Assembly (NCBI GenBank): GCA_002733645.1
Contig: NVWL01000049.1
Location: 1 to 64,000, forward strand
DNA from: Oceanobacter sp.
Lineage (GTDB): Bacteria > Pseudomonadota > Gammaproteobacteria > Pseudomonadales > Oceanobacteraceae
Reading direction: 5' to 3'
DNA: 64,000 nucleotides
How positions within the stretch are numbered: position 1 is the first letter of the stretch; the number at the start of each line of letters is the position of its first letter. Under the pieces are notes generated by a model. It saw only the letters and a list, made by a program, of their open reading frames with translations, was not told the origin of the DNA and did no database searches. Made by a program: the position numbers and the translations under genes. This document shows positions 18,201 to 26,115 of the stretch, one piece after another.

Positions 18201-20811
18201 TGATGATGTAATCGCCGTCAGCGAGAATGGTATTTGAATAATCGAAGCTCCAAGCTCCGCTGTCATCACCGATAGCCTCTCCAACAATAGTCTCACCAAC
18301 AGAGCGTTCGTCGATGAATAGCTCAATCGTCAGCCCAGCATCCCCTGAACCACGAATGACCAGGCTAGCGTCGCTAGTAATGCCGTCCCCTTCTGTTCCC
18401 GTATCGTCTGACACACTCAACACCACAGGTGCCGTTGGCGAGCTGGTATCTATTTGAATAGGGAATGCAGTAGAAGTTGAAGAGGTATTGCCCGCTAAAT
18501 CAGCACTCACAGCGGTAACATCATATAAGCCATCAGCCAATGTCGTTGCGCTATGATCAAGCACCCACAGTCCACCAGCATCGGCACTGACCGTGCCAAT
18601 AGGCGAGCCATCGATCATCACAGTGACATACTGGCCAGCCTCCGCCGTTCCAGAAAACACCAAGGTAGTATCCGTGGTGATGCCATCGTTGGCTGATGCA
18701 CCTAGATCATCCGAAATAGTCGTGATACGAGGTGTCTCCGGTGGCAAGGTATCAATAAATATTGCGACGGGTGTCGACTCAGCGCTGGCGTTACCCACTG
18801 CGTCCGTCGCTAACACCGTAATATTATGCGAGCCATTGGTCAGGTCGGACCCGGTAAAATCAAAGCTCCAACGCCCTGAAGCTTGATCATTCTCGCTATC
18901 CACCACGGCCACACCGGCTAACTCATCATCAATATATACACTGACGTTCGTGCCACTATCCGCTGAGCCAGAGAACACAAGCCGAGAATCGGCCGTAATA
19001 AAATCGCCCGCGACACCTGTGTCTTCGGATATTTGAGAGAAAATAGGTGTAGCTGGGGCGGTATTATCTAAGGTGTATGTTTGAACAGAGGCGATATTGG
19101 TCTCTGTAATGACCACGCCCTCAGCATCAGCAATGTCATTGGAGGCGGCGAGACCGATACTCACCACACCATCAAAGCTGGCAAGGCCTGTAACACTGAT
19201 ATCAAACGCCGTTTGATTTGCCATCCCAACAAAAGAAGTAACACTGCCGAGCACACCAGCTGAGACGGTGAAGTCTGCGGCATCGACATTATTGACGGCC
19301 TCAGAAAATACAACCCGGAAGGTAACGCTGTCAGCTGCAGTGACTTCATCCAAAGGCGACAGTCTTTCTATTCGATTTAACACTGGCGCTTGCCCGTCAG
19401 AGATCACCACCCGGTAATCTTCCACCTCACCACTTGCCAGTAGCCCCGTTGAAGTGGCAGCGCTCAAACCCTCATTAGCGATACGTAAACGCAAATAGGT
19501 GCTGCCGTTAGCGATCACATCAGCACCAGAACCACCCACATTCCAATTTAACGTTATCGGCGTTTCATAACTGCCCTCTGCCACTGTCACGACGGCGGAG
19601 GCTTCATCCGTTTGAAACTTGCCATCCAAGTCAAAATCAACCCAACCGATCACAATCGAGCTTTTGCCATTGAGTGACGTTGCATTTAAGGACACACTGT
19701 ATGAGCTTGAGGCGGATAACACCTTAGGTACATCCACCAAAGCGTTATCACTATCGTCACTGGCTTGTCCGGCTGAGTTATCGATGCCATCCACAAAGCC
19801 ATCGTCATCACCGGTCAGACCTAAAGCACCGACAACATCACCAATACGAACCCCCTCAACAACGGTGTGCGCTGCTCCAAAAGAGGCCGATAATGTTCCA
19901 TAAGAATCAGGCGCGTCGCCGTAATCGGTCGCCGACTCAGAACGAATACTGTCCGCACGGAAGAACACCCAACTGTCGTATTTAGCATCGGCAATATCCG
20001 CAATACTCACCACCACATTCACCGGCATACCAGTCATTACAGCAACGCGGCATGACAGGCGGCGTGTATAGCCATCCATTTCGGTATTAAACGAGGGCGA
20101 CGCAGACGAGTTATCCAGATAAATCCCGGTATTGCTGATGCCGTCATTATTGTTGGGGTAATCGTAACCATGATGACGAGAAGGCAGCTGGGCAGCATGA
20201 ATGTTATTCACCCGCACTTCATCCCCAGCCGGGGTGAGGGCACAATTTTGGTCACCGACAAAAATACGCGCTAAATCGTTAAACGGGGCCCCAACGTATT
20301 CTGAATATTCTTCCGACCCAAAAACAAAATCAATCACTAGAACTTCATTATCTGGGATAACCGTAAAACTAAATTTCACCGGATCAAAAACATTATCCCC
20401 TAGATCTGGGTCTTGAACCGCAGTGCTGCTAAATGCGGTGCTTTTATTCGCCGCACTGTTAGGGCCAAGGACATTGGATACCTTGCCCGTACTCAAAATC
20501 ACGCCCTCATCAAACCCTTCTCCAAGCAAAAAACTAAAGCCGGAAAACTGCCCTGCCTGCTCTTGATTCATATAGCGGTTATACCAAGGGCCGATCATAA
20601 CCGCTGAATAGGAGGGGTTAGATATCGTCACACCAGAGCCTGATAACAGCTCAGCCATTGATGCTTCGTTGACGGCGGCATCTTTAAGCGGTTTCACCGA
20701 CCCAGATTGAGCACTATCGCCATGTGATCCAAAGGCATGAGAGCTCAACACGGAGAATGAGAGTGATAGCACAACGATGCGCGCGGCAATGCTGTTTGAT
20801 ATAAAAGCCAT
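12262..20811 (-). CDS. Giant multidomain surface-type protein ending in an OmpA/OprF module
   Basis: Single 2849-residue ORF. Order of parts: signal peptide (1-26, ending SSHAFG); choice-of-anchor-L-like domain (about 50-290, with VFGSEEYSEYV); GEVED-type domain (about 297-465, from DYGDAPDSY to SGEVEDYRV); one Ig-like domain then about six ~100-residue Ig-like repeats with ITADS...LVFSG...GxWSFDY...LADGxY (about 477-1190); an invasin-like domain (about 1190-1288); a thrombospondin-type-3 calcium-binding array (about 1290-2430); a hydrophobic helix with basic end, LPVLGSLSSLWLALLAIPLIRLRK (about 2457-2480); a second signal-peptide-like segment MLVLAVSVSPGVAVA; an OprF/OmpA-like beta-barrel (about 2512-2675); Pro/Val-rich linker with one TSP3 unit; and an OmpA C-terminal peptidoglycan-binding domain (about 2735-2849, with HTDSLGSAKGNHQLSERRA). 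Probable role: adhesion or envelope/surface anchoring; not proven. It interrupts the usual mutS-pncC spacing. Confidence 0.9.
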   Translation of the reverse strand: MAFISNSIAARIVVLSLSFSVLSSHAFGSHGDSAQSGSVKPLKDAAVNEASMAELLSGSGVTISNPSYSAVMIGPWYNRYMNQEQAGQFSGFSFLLGEGFDEGVILSTGKVSNVLGPNSAANKSTAFSSTAVQDPDLGDNVFDPVKFSFTVIPDNEVLVIDFVFGSEEYSEYVGAPFNDLARIFVGDQNCALTPAGDEVRVNNIHAAQLPSRHHGYDYPNNNDGISNTGIYLDNSSASPSFNTEMDGYTRRLSCRVAVMTGMPVNVVVSIADIADAKYDSWVFFRADSIRSESATDYGDAPDSYGTLSASFGAAHTVVEGVRIGDVVGALGLTGDDDGFVDGIDNSAGQASDDSDNALVDVPKVLSASSSYSVSLNATSLNGKSSIVIGWVDFDLDGKFQTDEASAVVTVAEGSYETPITLNWNVGGSGADVIANGSTYLRLRIANEGLSAATSTGLLASGEVEDYRVVISDGQAPVLNRIERLSPLDEVTAADSVTFRVVFSEAVNNVDAADFTVSAGVLGSVTSFVGMANQTAFDISVTGLASFDGVVSIGLAASNDIADAEGVVITETNIASVQTYTLDNTAPATPIFSQISEDTGVAGDFITADSRLVFSGSADSGTNVSVYIDDELAGVAVVDSENDQASGRWSFDFTGSDLTNGSHNITVLATDAVGNASAESTPVAIFIDTLPPETPRITTISDDLGASANDGITTDTTLVFSGTAEAGQYVTVMIDGSPIGTVSADAGGLWVLDHSATTLADGLYDVTAVSADLAGNTSSTSTAFPIQIDTSSPTAPVVLSVSDDTGTEGDGITSDASLVIRGSGDAGLTIELFIDERSVGETIVGEAIGDDSGAWSFDYSNTILADGDYIINARVADVAGNAALSEDFALTVDTSNPAAAILTAISDDTGLSSDFITSDQSLEFLGTAEPGAKITVLINGSAINDSVTNALGNEVVADSNGQWRFDYRDVELADGVYSLTLIVTDIAGNEGPESASIEMTVDSTAPSVAEITHVSEDTGVSATDGMTADSGLVISGRADIDSTVDVLLGGIVIGTVSADTSGVWRFDYSATYLADGEYTLTAIAKDAALNTAAASTAFEVTIDTQAPTLVTFAENGQTLKNNQPSLSGTADVNARITVIIDGDNEYTTVADDAGQWTLAVTIDLENGEHSVITVASDDAGNEIIATGSVTIDVSVSAANSSIDASPLIIPANGSTAALISIEIRDSANNPVPGLSPSVTTDLGTISNIQALGNGLYSAELTAYDEVGTASVEVIAGGILLGRVSIEVIAADIDGDGVSDGEEDTNGDGDPTNDDLDGDGIPDYKDSDDDGDGRDTSAEDTNRDGDPTNDDDDGDGIPNYRDGDDDSSDGNNDSDGDGIADTVECENGIPCVDSDGDGVPDYMDGDDDGDGIPTSTEGGAPARDSDADGTPDYLDNDDDNDGTLTVDEDENLDADGNPATQPSPDADGDGIPAYLDPNDSDTSTVGDSDGDGLADDLECANGIPCADTDNDGIPDYRDGDDDGDGIPTLTEGPARDSDGDDTPDYLDNDDDNDGLLTADEDANTDGDGNPATTPAPDADNDGIPAYLDPNDADTALTGDSDGDGIPDDSECAIGVPCHDSDNDGVPDYADADDDGDGLPTTSEDDDSDGDGNPATNPGPDGDLDGIPDYLDPDVVDEDGDGLSNADEDGNRDGDPTNDDLDNDGTPDYLDPDDDGDGLDTNAEDINGDGDPRNDDEDGDGIPAYLDPNDADSSIAGDADGDGVPDDVECASGIPCTDSDGDGTPDYMDGDDDNDGVPTRIEGGERDTDNDGIPDYRDGDDDGDGIDTINEDHDIDGDGDASTNAGPDDDNDRIPAYLDPNDAETGSPGDSDGDGLTDTQECQAGSPCEDSDGDGQPDYMDADDDNDGRPTATEDPNGDGNPINDDTNGNGVPNYLDPDDDGDGIPTSEEGDGDPDGDSIPDFLDADGPVVLGDGTGDSDGDGLSDLTECPFFTGICRDTDNDGTPDYNDPDDDNDGRPTATEDPDGNGDQTNDDTDNDGIPNYRDPDDDGDGFSTIDEGTGDSDDDGIPDYLDPSAGDSDEDGIPDGAECPDGVPCRDSDGDGVPDYVDEDDDNDSIPTVNEDNNGNSDPSDDDTDGDGIPDYLDPDDDGDGTDTRSEDPNGDDNPSNDDSDGDGIPDYRDPDSNNEAGTADGTGDSDNDGVSDGRECPSLPCRDSDGNGTPDYLSPDDDGDGVNTVDEDINKDGDPANDDTDDDGRPDFLDPDDDGDGFDTRDEGDGDRDNDGIPDYLDPTGGDSDGDGLSDASECPFLPCWDSDADGDPNYLDPDDDGDGIPTQQEDPNGNGDPRDDDTDNDGIPNYLDKDDDGDGVPSSGESGTGDADKDGIPDYLDRDTTNQAGMPDGTGDSDGDGLSDAQECGVGSACEDVDNNGTPDYMEAPGFDASVANELLPEGNVASSLPVLGSLSSLWLALLAIPLIRLRKPSVSIKTLEGHALLRMTMLVLAVSVSPGVAVAFEPTLDDVYIGGGVGVSRLTPDTSGTSYVNEDESGFDMNITAGYRLVDDLSIELQYHRLGSATLKDSNTNTESELSYSAFGASVNWYPWQTSWDGAGNLHAYLSAGLSGISNDSDINYDQEAAFSLGLGFGVEYEFKDTWQARIAAHALTRDVQVIQLSVLKRFGVNQASPEPVVQRPEPILVPPPVIVPVVVVDQDSDRDGITNNADECPGTPAGMTVNAQGCSVLDARLEGVYFDSGSATLTYGSLSVLKQVINTLKSYPESRVEIGAHTDSLGSAKGNHQLSERRAVAVMQYLIDMGIDAGRLEARGYGEENPIADNSTNAGRAENRRVEIKVIE
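13520..16950 (-). repeat. Thrombospondin type 3-like repeat array (coding)
   Basis: Within the giant ORF, about 1140 residues are D-x-D-x-D-G calcium-loop repeats, mostly followed by I/V-P-D/N/A-Y. A higher-order unit is visible: ten successive blocks start with (S/A)D-x-DG followed by an EC-x(3-6)-C cysteine pair and then D-x-D; nine blocks are complete (roughly 100-160 residues) and the tenth is truncated at the hydrophobic anchor. At DNA level this gives thousands of bases of imperfect gat/gac-rich repeats, which create many spurious ORFs on the other frames and a likely substrate for recombination. Confidence 0.92.
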
Positions 20812-21200
20812 GAGCTTAAAACCCTAAATAAAGCAATCCAATGAGTACTGCTTTTCTCAGCTAAAGCGTGACATCAGAAGTCACAGCACTTGCGTGAAGA
20901 AAAACACTGCTTTTTCTCACCCGTACACATGAGCATAAGTAAATGATCTTGCGTCTAACCAAGGTCGGCCAGCCATAAATACATAACGTGGGGAGAGTCA
21001 CTTAGAAGCTTAGTTATTTTTAGGTTTTCGGAACGGTCATTTTGTGAACAGGCATTCACTAAAATGTATCAAACATCTGCAGTTATGTAACCGAATGTAG
21101 ATTCACACCATTGGTCAGACTCGAATTTCTGACGATTTCCCGTACAATCTGCCCACGAACAAAAGCGCCAAGCACACACCAACCCAAGGACACGCACGCC
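20812..21200. other. Divergent intergenic region between the giant gene and mutS
   Basis: About 390 bases without a supported gene. It must hold the promoters of the giant gene (minus) and mutS (plus). A dyad GTGAC-N7-GTCAC is at 20868-20884, near the start of the giant gene. The start of the track mutS ORF at 21111 lies in this region but is upstream of the true start. AAGGA at 21186-21190 is the mutS ribosome-binding site. No LexA box was found. Confidence 0.6.
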
Positions 21201-23771
21201 ATGAGTCAGGCCCATACGCCAATGATGCAGCAGTACCTGAAAATCAAATCCGAGTTTCCGGACACGATTCTCTTTTACCGCATGGGGGACTTTTACGAGC
21301 TGTTCTTTAACGATGCTAAAAAAGCGGCGCAGATTCTGGATATTACCCTCACCGCTCGCGGTCAGAGTGGTGGCCAGCCGATTCCGATGGCGGGTGTGCC
21401 TTACCATGCTGCTGAAAACTATATTGCTAAGTTAGTGCGCCAAGGTATTTCGGTGGCCATCGCGGAGCAGGTGGGTGATCCAGCCACATCAAAAGGCCCG
21501 GTCGAACGTAAAGTTGTACGTGTATTAACACCGGGCACACTCACCGATGAAGCCTTTCTAGATGAACGCCAAGACAACCTACTCGTTGCCCTGTGTTCAT
21601 CACAACAGCGCCATGGGCTAGCGGTTCTAGAAATTTCATCAGGTCGTTTTAGTGTATTAGAAGTAGATGGTGAAGAAGCCCTATTGGCTGAAGTTGAACG
21701 CCTGCGTCCGGCGGAGTTATTAATCCCGGAAGATCAAGCCTTCCCGAGCGATATCGCTGAACGTGCGGGTATCAAACTGCAAGCACCTTGGCATTACGAG
21801 TCAGATACCGCGCTGCGTTTATTAACCACACAGTTAAAAACCAAAGACTTACGCGGGTTTGGCTGTGAAGGCATGAAGGTCGCCATTCGAGCTGCCGGTG
21901 CTTTGCTGAATTACGCCCACGAAACACAGCGCAACAGCTTGCCGCACATTCGCTCATTAACCGTTGAGCAACCTGATGACGCCATCATTATTGATCCCGC
22001 CAGTCGTCATAATCTTGAATTGGATATTAACCAAAAAGGCGACAGCCTCTACACCTTAGCTTGGGTACTAGATAAAACCGCCACGGCAATGGGCAGTCGC
22101 TTATTGCGTCGTTGGTTAAACCGCCCGCTACGCGATCACAGCATGTTGGCCCAGCGTCAAAGCTTAATTGATCAGTGTTTGCAACATTACGCCCATGAAG
22201 ACCTGCACCAAGCCATGCGTCAGGTGGGAGACATTGAACGTATTCTTTCCCGTGTTGCTCTGGGTTCTGCGCGACCACGTGACCTCGCTCGTCTGCGAGA
22301 TGCGCTAACCATTATCCCAACTATTCGTCGCCAGCTCAGCCAACTGGATAGCCCACTCGCTGCGAACATAAGCGAGCGAGCGCCGGAATTTCCTGAATGG
22401 GTACAACGTCTAACCGCTGCAATTATTGAGAACCCGCCGGTCATTATTCGTGATGGCGGTGTCATTGCTGAAGGCTATGATGCTGAACTGGATGAACTTC
22501 GATCACTCAGCGAAAATGCCGGTGAGTATCTGGTTAAATTAGAAGAGCGCGAAAAAGAAAAAACTGGCCTAAGCACCTTAAAAGTTGGCTACAACCGCGT
22601 TCACGGTTACTACATCGAAATCAGTAAAGCGCAATCTGACGCCGCCCCGGTGGAGTATGTTCGTCGGCAGACGCTTAAAAATGCAGAGCGCTTTATTACG
22701 CCTGAATTAAAAGAATTTGAAGACAAAGCTCTCAGTGCTAAATCACGAGCACTGACCCGAGAAAAAGCCTTATACGACGCATTACTGCAAGATTTGGCTG
22801 AAGACCTTATTCCATTACAAGTGGCCGCCGCGGCTATCTCAGAGCTTGATGTTATTGTCTGCTTGGCCGAACGTGCTGATACTTTGCGCTTTACTTCTCC
22901 TGTATTGGTGGAAGAGAGCGTGGTTGATATTCGTCAGGGTCGTCACCCTGTTGTTGAAGCGCTAATCACAGATCCGTTTGTCGCCAACGACACCCAGCTC
23001 GACAAAGACAAGCGTATGCAAATTATTACCGGCCCAAACATGGGGGGTAAATCGACCTATATGCGTCAGGTCGCGGTGATCACCCTACTCGCGCACATTG
23101 GCAGTTACGTGCCCGCCGAATACTGCCGCCTAGGCCCGATAGATCGCATATTTACCCGCATGGGTTCTGCAGACGACGTTGCCGGTGGCCGTTCTACTTT
23201 CATGGTGGAAATGACCGAAACCGCGAATATTCTCCACAACGCCACCAGCAATAGTTTAGTACTGATGGATGAGGTTGGACGAGGCACCAGTACCTTTGAT
23301 GGCCTATCTTTGGCTTGGGCTGCGGCAGCACACCTTGCCGAGCGCACCGGCGCATTTACCTTGTTTGCTACCCATTACTTTGAAATGACGGCCCTGCCTG
23401 AGCAATACCGTAATACCGTCAACGTGCATTTAAAGGCAACAGAACACGACGAGCGCATCATCTTTATGCACAGTGTAGAAGAAGGGCCTGCTAGCCAGAG
23501 CTATGGTTTACAGGTCGCCCAGCTCGCCGGAGTTCCCGCATCCGTGATCGCCCAAGCAAAAGCTCAGTTGAGTATGCTTGAACAAAATAGCAGCCCTGCA
23601 AAAGTAAGCCACAGCAGTACAGCAGCAACGCAAGCGGATAATCCTTTGCAGTCTGATTTATTTGCCGCCGCGCCAAGCCCTATTGAAGAAGCGGTCGCCG
23701 AATTAGATCCGGATAATCTAACGCCCAAGCAAGCGTTGGATCTGATTTATTCATTAAAATCCATGATTTAA
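21201..23771 (+). CDS. mutS: DNA mismatch repair protein MutS
   Basis: From the ATG at 21201 (AAGGA ten bases upstream) this is an 856-residue MutS, matching E. coli (853). MutS recognises mispairs and recruits MutL. The mismatch-binding motif [12 protein letters not shown] lies near residues 29-40, Walker [10 protein letters not shown] at 611-619, followed by [22 protein letters not shown] (Walker B/D-loop) and a C-terminal [15 protein letters not shown] tetramerisation/beta-clamp region. The track start 21111 adds 30 residues with no family support. fdxA follows about 200 bases downstream, the Pseudomonas order. Confidence 0.98.
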   Translation: MSQAHTPMMQQYLKIKSEFPDTILFYRMGDFYELFFNDAKKAAQILDITLTARGQSGGQPIPMAGVPYHAAENYIAKLVRQGISVAIAEQVGDPATSKGPVERKVVRVLTPGTLTDEAFLDERQDNLLVALCSSQQRHGLAVLEISSGRFSVLEVDGEEALLAEVERLRPAELLIPEDQAFPSDIAERAGIKLQAPWHYESDTALRLLTTQLKTKDLRGFGCEGMKVAIRAAGALLNYAHETQRNSLPHIRSLTVEQPDDAIIIDPASRHNLELDINQKGDSLYTLAWVLDKTATAMGSRLLRRWLNRPLRDHSMLAQRQSLIDQCLQHYAHEDLHQAMRQVGDIERILSRVALGSARPRDLARLRDALTIIPTIRRQLSQLDSPLAANISERAPEFPEWVQRLTAAIIENPPVIIRDGGVIAEGYDAELDELRSLSENAGEYLVKLEEREKEKTGLSTLKVGYNRVHGYYIEISKAQSDAAPVEYVRRQTLKNAERFITPELKEFEDKALSAKSRALTREKALYDALLQDLAEDLIPLQVAAAAISELDVIVCLAERADTLRFTSPVLVEESVVDIRQGRHPVVEALITDPFVANDTQLDKDKRMQIITGPNMGGKSTYMRQVAVITLLAHIGSYVPAEYCRLGPIDRIFTRMGSADDVAGGRSTFMVEMTETANILHNATSNSLVLMDEVGRGTSTFDGLSLAWAAAAHLAERTGAFTLFATHYFEMTALPEQYRNTVNVHLKATEHDERIIFMHSVEEGPASQSYGLQVAQLAGVPASVIAQAKAQLSMLEQNSSPAKVSHSSTAATQADNPLQSDLFAAAPSPIEEAVAELDPDNLTPKQALDLIYSLKSMI

Positions 23772-23968
23772 GAGCTATTGATCGGTAAAAACGAATAGTT
23801 AAATCCAAAATTTGCGGAAGATTGTCACTCTATCAGGCCGATCACGCCTTGCCTGAAAACAAGTGGCTATCTAGAATACCCCGAACTAGAATGCGCCCAA
23901 CCGTGATAAATGACTGCCAGACCGGAAAACCGGCGACATGCAGCCACAAATGATTAGGAGAAGATCCG

Positions 23969-24292
23969 ATGACCTTCGTTGTCACCGATAACTGTGTGAA
24001 ATGTAAGTACACCGACTGTGTTGAAGTCTGCCCGGTAGACTGCTTCTACGAAGGCCCGAACTTCCTAGTGATTCACCCAGACGAATGTATTGACTGTGCG
24101 TTGTGTGAGCCAGAGTGCCCCGCAGAAGCCATCTTCTCGGAAGATGAAGTACCAACAGGCCAAGAACAATACATCGAAATCAACGCAGAGTTGGCTGAAG
24201 AGTGGCCAAACATCACTGAGCAGAAAGATCCGCTACCGGACGCTGCTGAGTGGGACGGTGTACCAGATAAGATTGATCATATCGAGCGTTAA
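23969..24292 (+). CDS. fdxA: 7Fe ferredoxin FdxA
   Basis: This 107-residue ferredoxin has cysteines at 9, 12, 17, 21 and 25 and a second set [12 protein letters not shown] at 40-50. The pattern matches Azotobacter FdI-type proteins with one [3Fe-4S] and one [4Fe-4S] cluster. It is a low-potential electron carrier; its partner in this organism is unknown. TTAGGAGAAG precedes the ATG. A bidirectional terminator separates it from the converging orn gene. FdxA next to mutS is common in Pseudomonas-type genomes. Confidence 0.97.
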   Translation: MTFVVTDNCVKCKYTDCVEVCPVDCFYEGPNFLVIHPDECIDCALCEPECPAEAIFSEDEVPTGQEQYIEINAELAEEWPNITEQKDPLPDAAEWDGVPDKIDHIER

Positions 24293-24313
24293 TACTTTTC
24301 GTATTTATATGCA

Positions 24314-24342
24314 TAAAAAAACCGCCATTGGCGGTTTTTTTA
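24314..24342. terminator. Bidirectional intrinsic terminator, fdxA/orn
   Basis: ACCGCC-ATT-GGCGGT stem-loop flanked by A7 on the left and T7 on the right, located 22 bases after fdxA and 35 bases beyond the orn stop codon, so it can end both convergent transcripts. Confidence 0.92.
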
Positions 24343-24376
24343 TGGCTAACAGGTCGAAAGGAAATGCGCCTTCGAC

Positions 24377-24922
24377 TTAGTCCAGCGCAAGGAAATGCTC
24401 ACGATAGTGCTGCATCTCAGCAATGGATTCACGAATATCATCCAACGCTTGATGTGCGCCTTTTTTCTCGAACGATGACACCGCCGATGGCTTCCATCGC
24501 TTAGCCAGCTCCTTCAGTGTACTGACATCAATGTTGCGATAATGGAAATATGCCTCTAATTCTGGCATGTATTTAACTAAAAAGCGGCGATCCTGATGAA
24601 TACTGTTGCCACATAATGGCGACGTGCCCTCTTTTACGTGTTCACGTAAAAACTCTATCGTCGCCAGCTCGGCAGCACGCGCGTCGGTGGAGCTGTCTTT
24701 CACACGTTGTGTTAAGCCTGAGTTACCGTGAGTGCGGGTGTTCCACTCATCCATCGCATCGAGCAAAATATCGGGCTGCTTTACGGCAAACACAGGGCCT
24801 TCCGCGATTACATTAAGGTCTCCGTCAGTCACTATCGTGGCGATTTCAATGATGACGTCTTGTTCTGGCTCTAGGCCAGTCATTTCTAAATCCATCCAGA
24901 CAAGGTTGTCTTTCTGACTCAT
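24377..24922 (-). CDS. orn: Oligoribonuclease Orn
   Basis: This 181-residue 3'-5' exoribonuclease of the DEDDh family degrades di- to short oligoribonucleotides, including pGpG, the end product of c-di-GMP breakdown. DLEMTGLEP (Asp11, Glu13) gives the first two acidic ligands and [11 protein letters not shown] the catalytic His and last Asp. Length equals E. coli Orn (181). It is divergent from rsgA, as in Pseudomonas. The pGpG role is relevant here because several c-di-GMP proteins are encoded in the window. Confidence 0.97.
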   Translation of the reverse strand: MSQKDNLVWMDLEMTGLEPEQDVIIEIATIVTDGDLNVIAEGPVFAVKQPDILLDAMDEWNTRTHGNSGLTQRVKDSSTDARAAELATIEFLREHVKEGTSPLCGNSIHQDRRFLVKYMPELEAYFHYRNIDVSTLKELAKRWKPSAVSSFEKKGAHQALDDIRESIAEMQHYREHFLALD

Positions 24923-25034
24923 AAGTTATTTCCAACGTGTGTAATGTCAGATGAGAGAATAGCAAGTTGCGCTCAACCCAGCCAACCGCGACAATGGCTT
25001 ATCTATTTTATTGCGAGCATCACCTAAGAATCCC

Positions 25035-26060
25035 ATGGCTAAACGTAAACTAAATCGCCGCCAAGCGTGGCGCGTAGAAAAAATCCAAGGGGAAAAGGCT
25101 AATCGTGCGGATCGCAAAGAAAAAAACATCAGCGAGCAACTTAACGCTGGAGAGCTGGGTGATGAAAGTCACGGGCTGATCATAGCGCACTTTGGTGCTC
25201 AGGTTGAAGTTGAAGACGCCGAACGTAATACCTATCGCTGCTTTTTGCGTGCCAACTTAGGCTCTCTTGTCACCGGCGACAAAGTCGTATTTCGACCTGG
25301 GCCAGAATCTAACGGCGTCACCAGTGGCGTAGTTGAAACCGTACTGGAACGTAACTCTGAACTATCTCGCCCCAACCCGTACAACGAGATTAAGCCAGTA
25401 GCGGCGAATATTGATGTCATTCTACTGGTTATCGCGCCTGAGCCGGAAGCGCACCTCAACTTAATCGACCGCTATTTAGTCGCCGCTGAAAACTGCGATA
25501 TTGAGCCAATTATTTTGCTCAACAAAACCGACTTACTGAGCGAAAAAAACGCACCACGCTTTGCTCATATGCTGGCCCACTACGAAGCACTGGGCTATCG
25601 CACGATGCGCATGTGCAGCCATGAAGAAAGCAGCTTGGCTGAGTTAAAAGAGTTTCTAAATGGCCGTGTCAGCGTCTTTGTCGGGCAATCCGGTGTGGGG
25701 AAGTCATCAATGATTTCAACGCTCCTGCCGGGTGAGCATTTGCGCGTGGGTGCCTTATCGGCAAACACCAAAAAAGGTCGCCATACCACCACAACGGCAC
25801 GACTCTATCATTTCCCTGCCGGGGGCGATTTAATCGACTCTCCCGGAATACGTGAATTTGGCTTATGGCATATGTCGCCTGAAGAAGTAATGTACGGATT
25901 TCGTGAATTAAGAAATATCGCCGGGGTATGTCGTTTCCGCGATTGTGCTCATGAGTCTGAGCCGGGTTGCGCCATTCGTGAAGCACTGAAAAAAGGAGAA
26001 ATCTCACAACAACGGTTTGATAGCTACCGCCGTATTTTAAGCACACTGACAGAACTATAA
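25035..26060 (+). CDS. rsgA: Ribosome small-subunit-dependent GTPase RsgA
   Basis: From the ATG at 25035 the protein has 341 residues and starts MAKRKLNRRQAWRV, like other RsgA proteins; the track start at 25011 is a TTG and unlikely. It is a circularly permuted GTPase: OB-fold (about 35-110), then NKTD (163-166), then Walker A GQSGVGKSS (217-225) and DSPGI, then a zinc motif CRFRDCAHESEPGC. RsgA acts in late 30S subunit maturation. It lies between orn and the motAB genes, as in Pseudomonas. Confidence 0.97.
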   Translation: MAKRKLNRRQAWRVEKIQGEKANRADRKEKNISEQLNAGELGDESHGLIIAHFGAQVEVEDAERNTYRCFLRANLGSLVTGDKVVFRPGPESNGVTSGVVETVLERNSELSRPNPYNEIKPVAANIDVILLVIAPEPEAHLNLIDRYLVAAENCDIEPIILLNKTDLLSEKNAPRFAHMLAHYEALGYRTMRMCSHEESSLAELKEFLNGRVSVFVGQSGVGKSSMISTLLPGEHLRVGALSANTKKGRHTTTTARLYHFPAGGDLIDSPGIREFGLWHMSPEEVMYGFRELRNIAGVCRFRDCAHESEPGCAIREALKKGEISQQRFDSYRRILSTLTEL

Positions 26061-26115
26061 TTCGGTCAGAGCTCATCATTGATGCTTTTAAAAAACTCTT
26101 AGAAATTTCTCAACA

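Noticed and set aside
21111-21200. Upstream start for mutS (track start 21111)
   Set aside because: No family homology in those 30 residues and the AAGGA-ATG at 21201 fits the known N-terminus.
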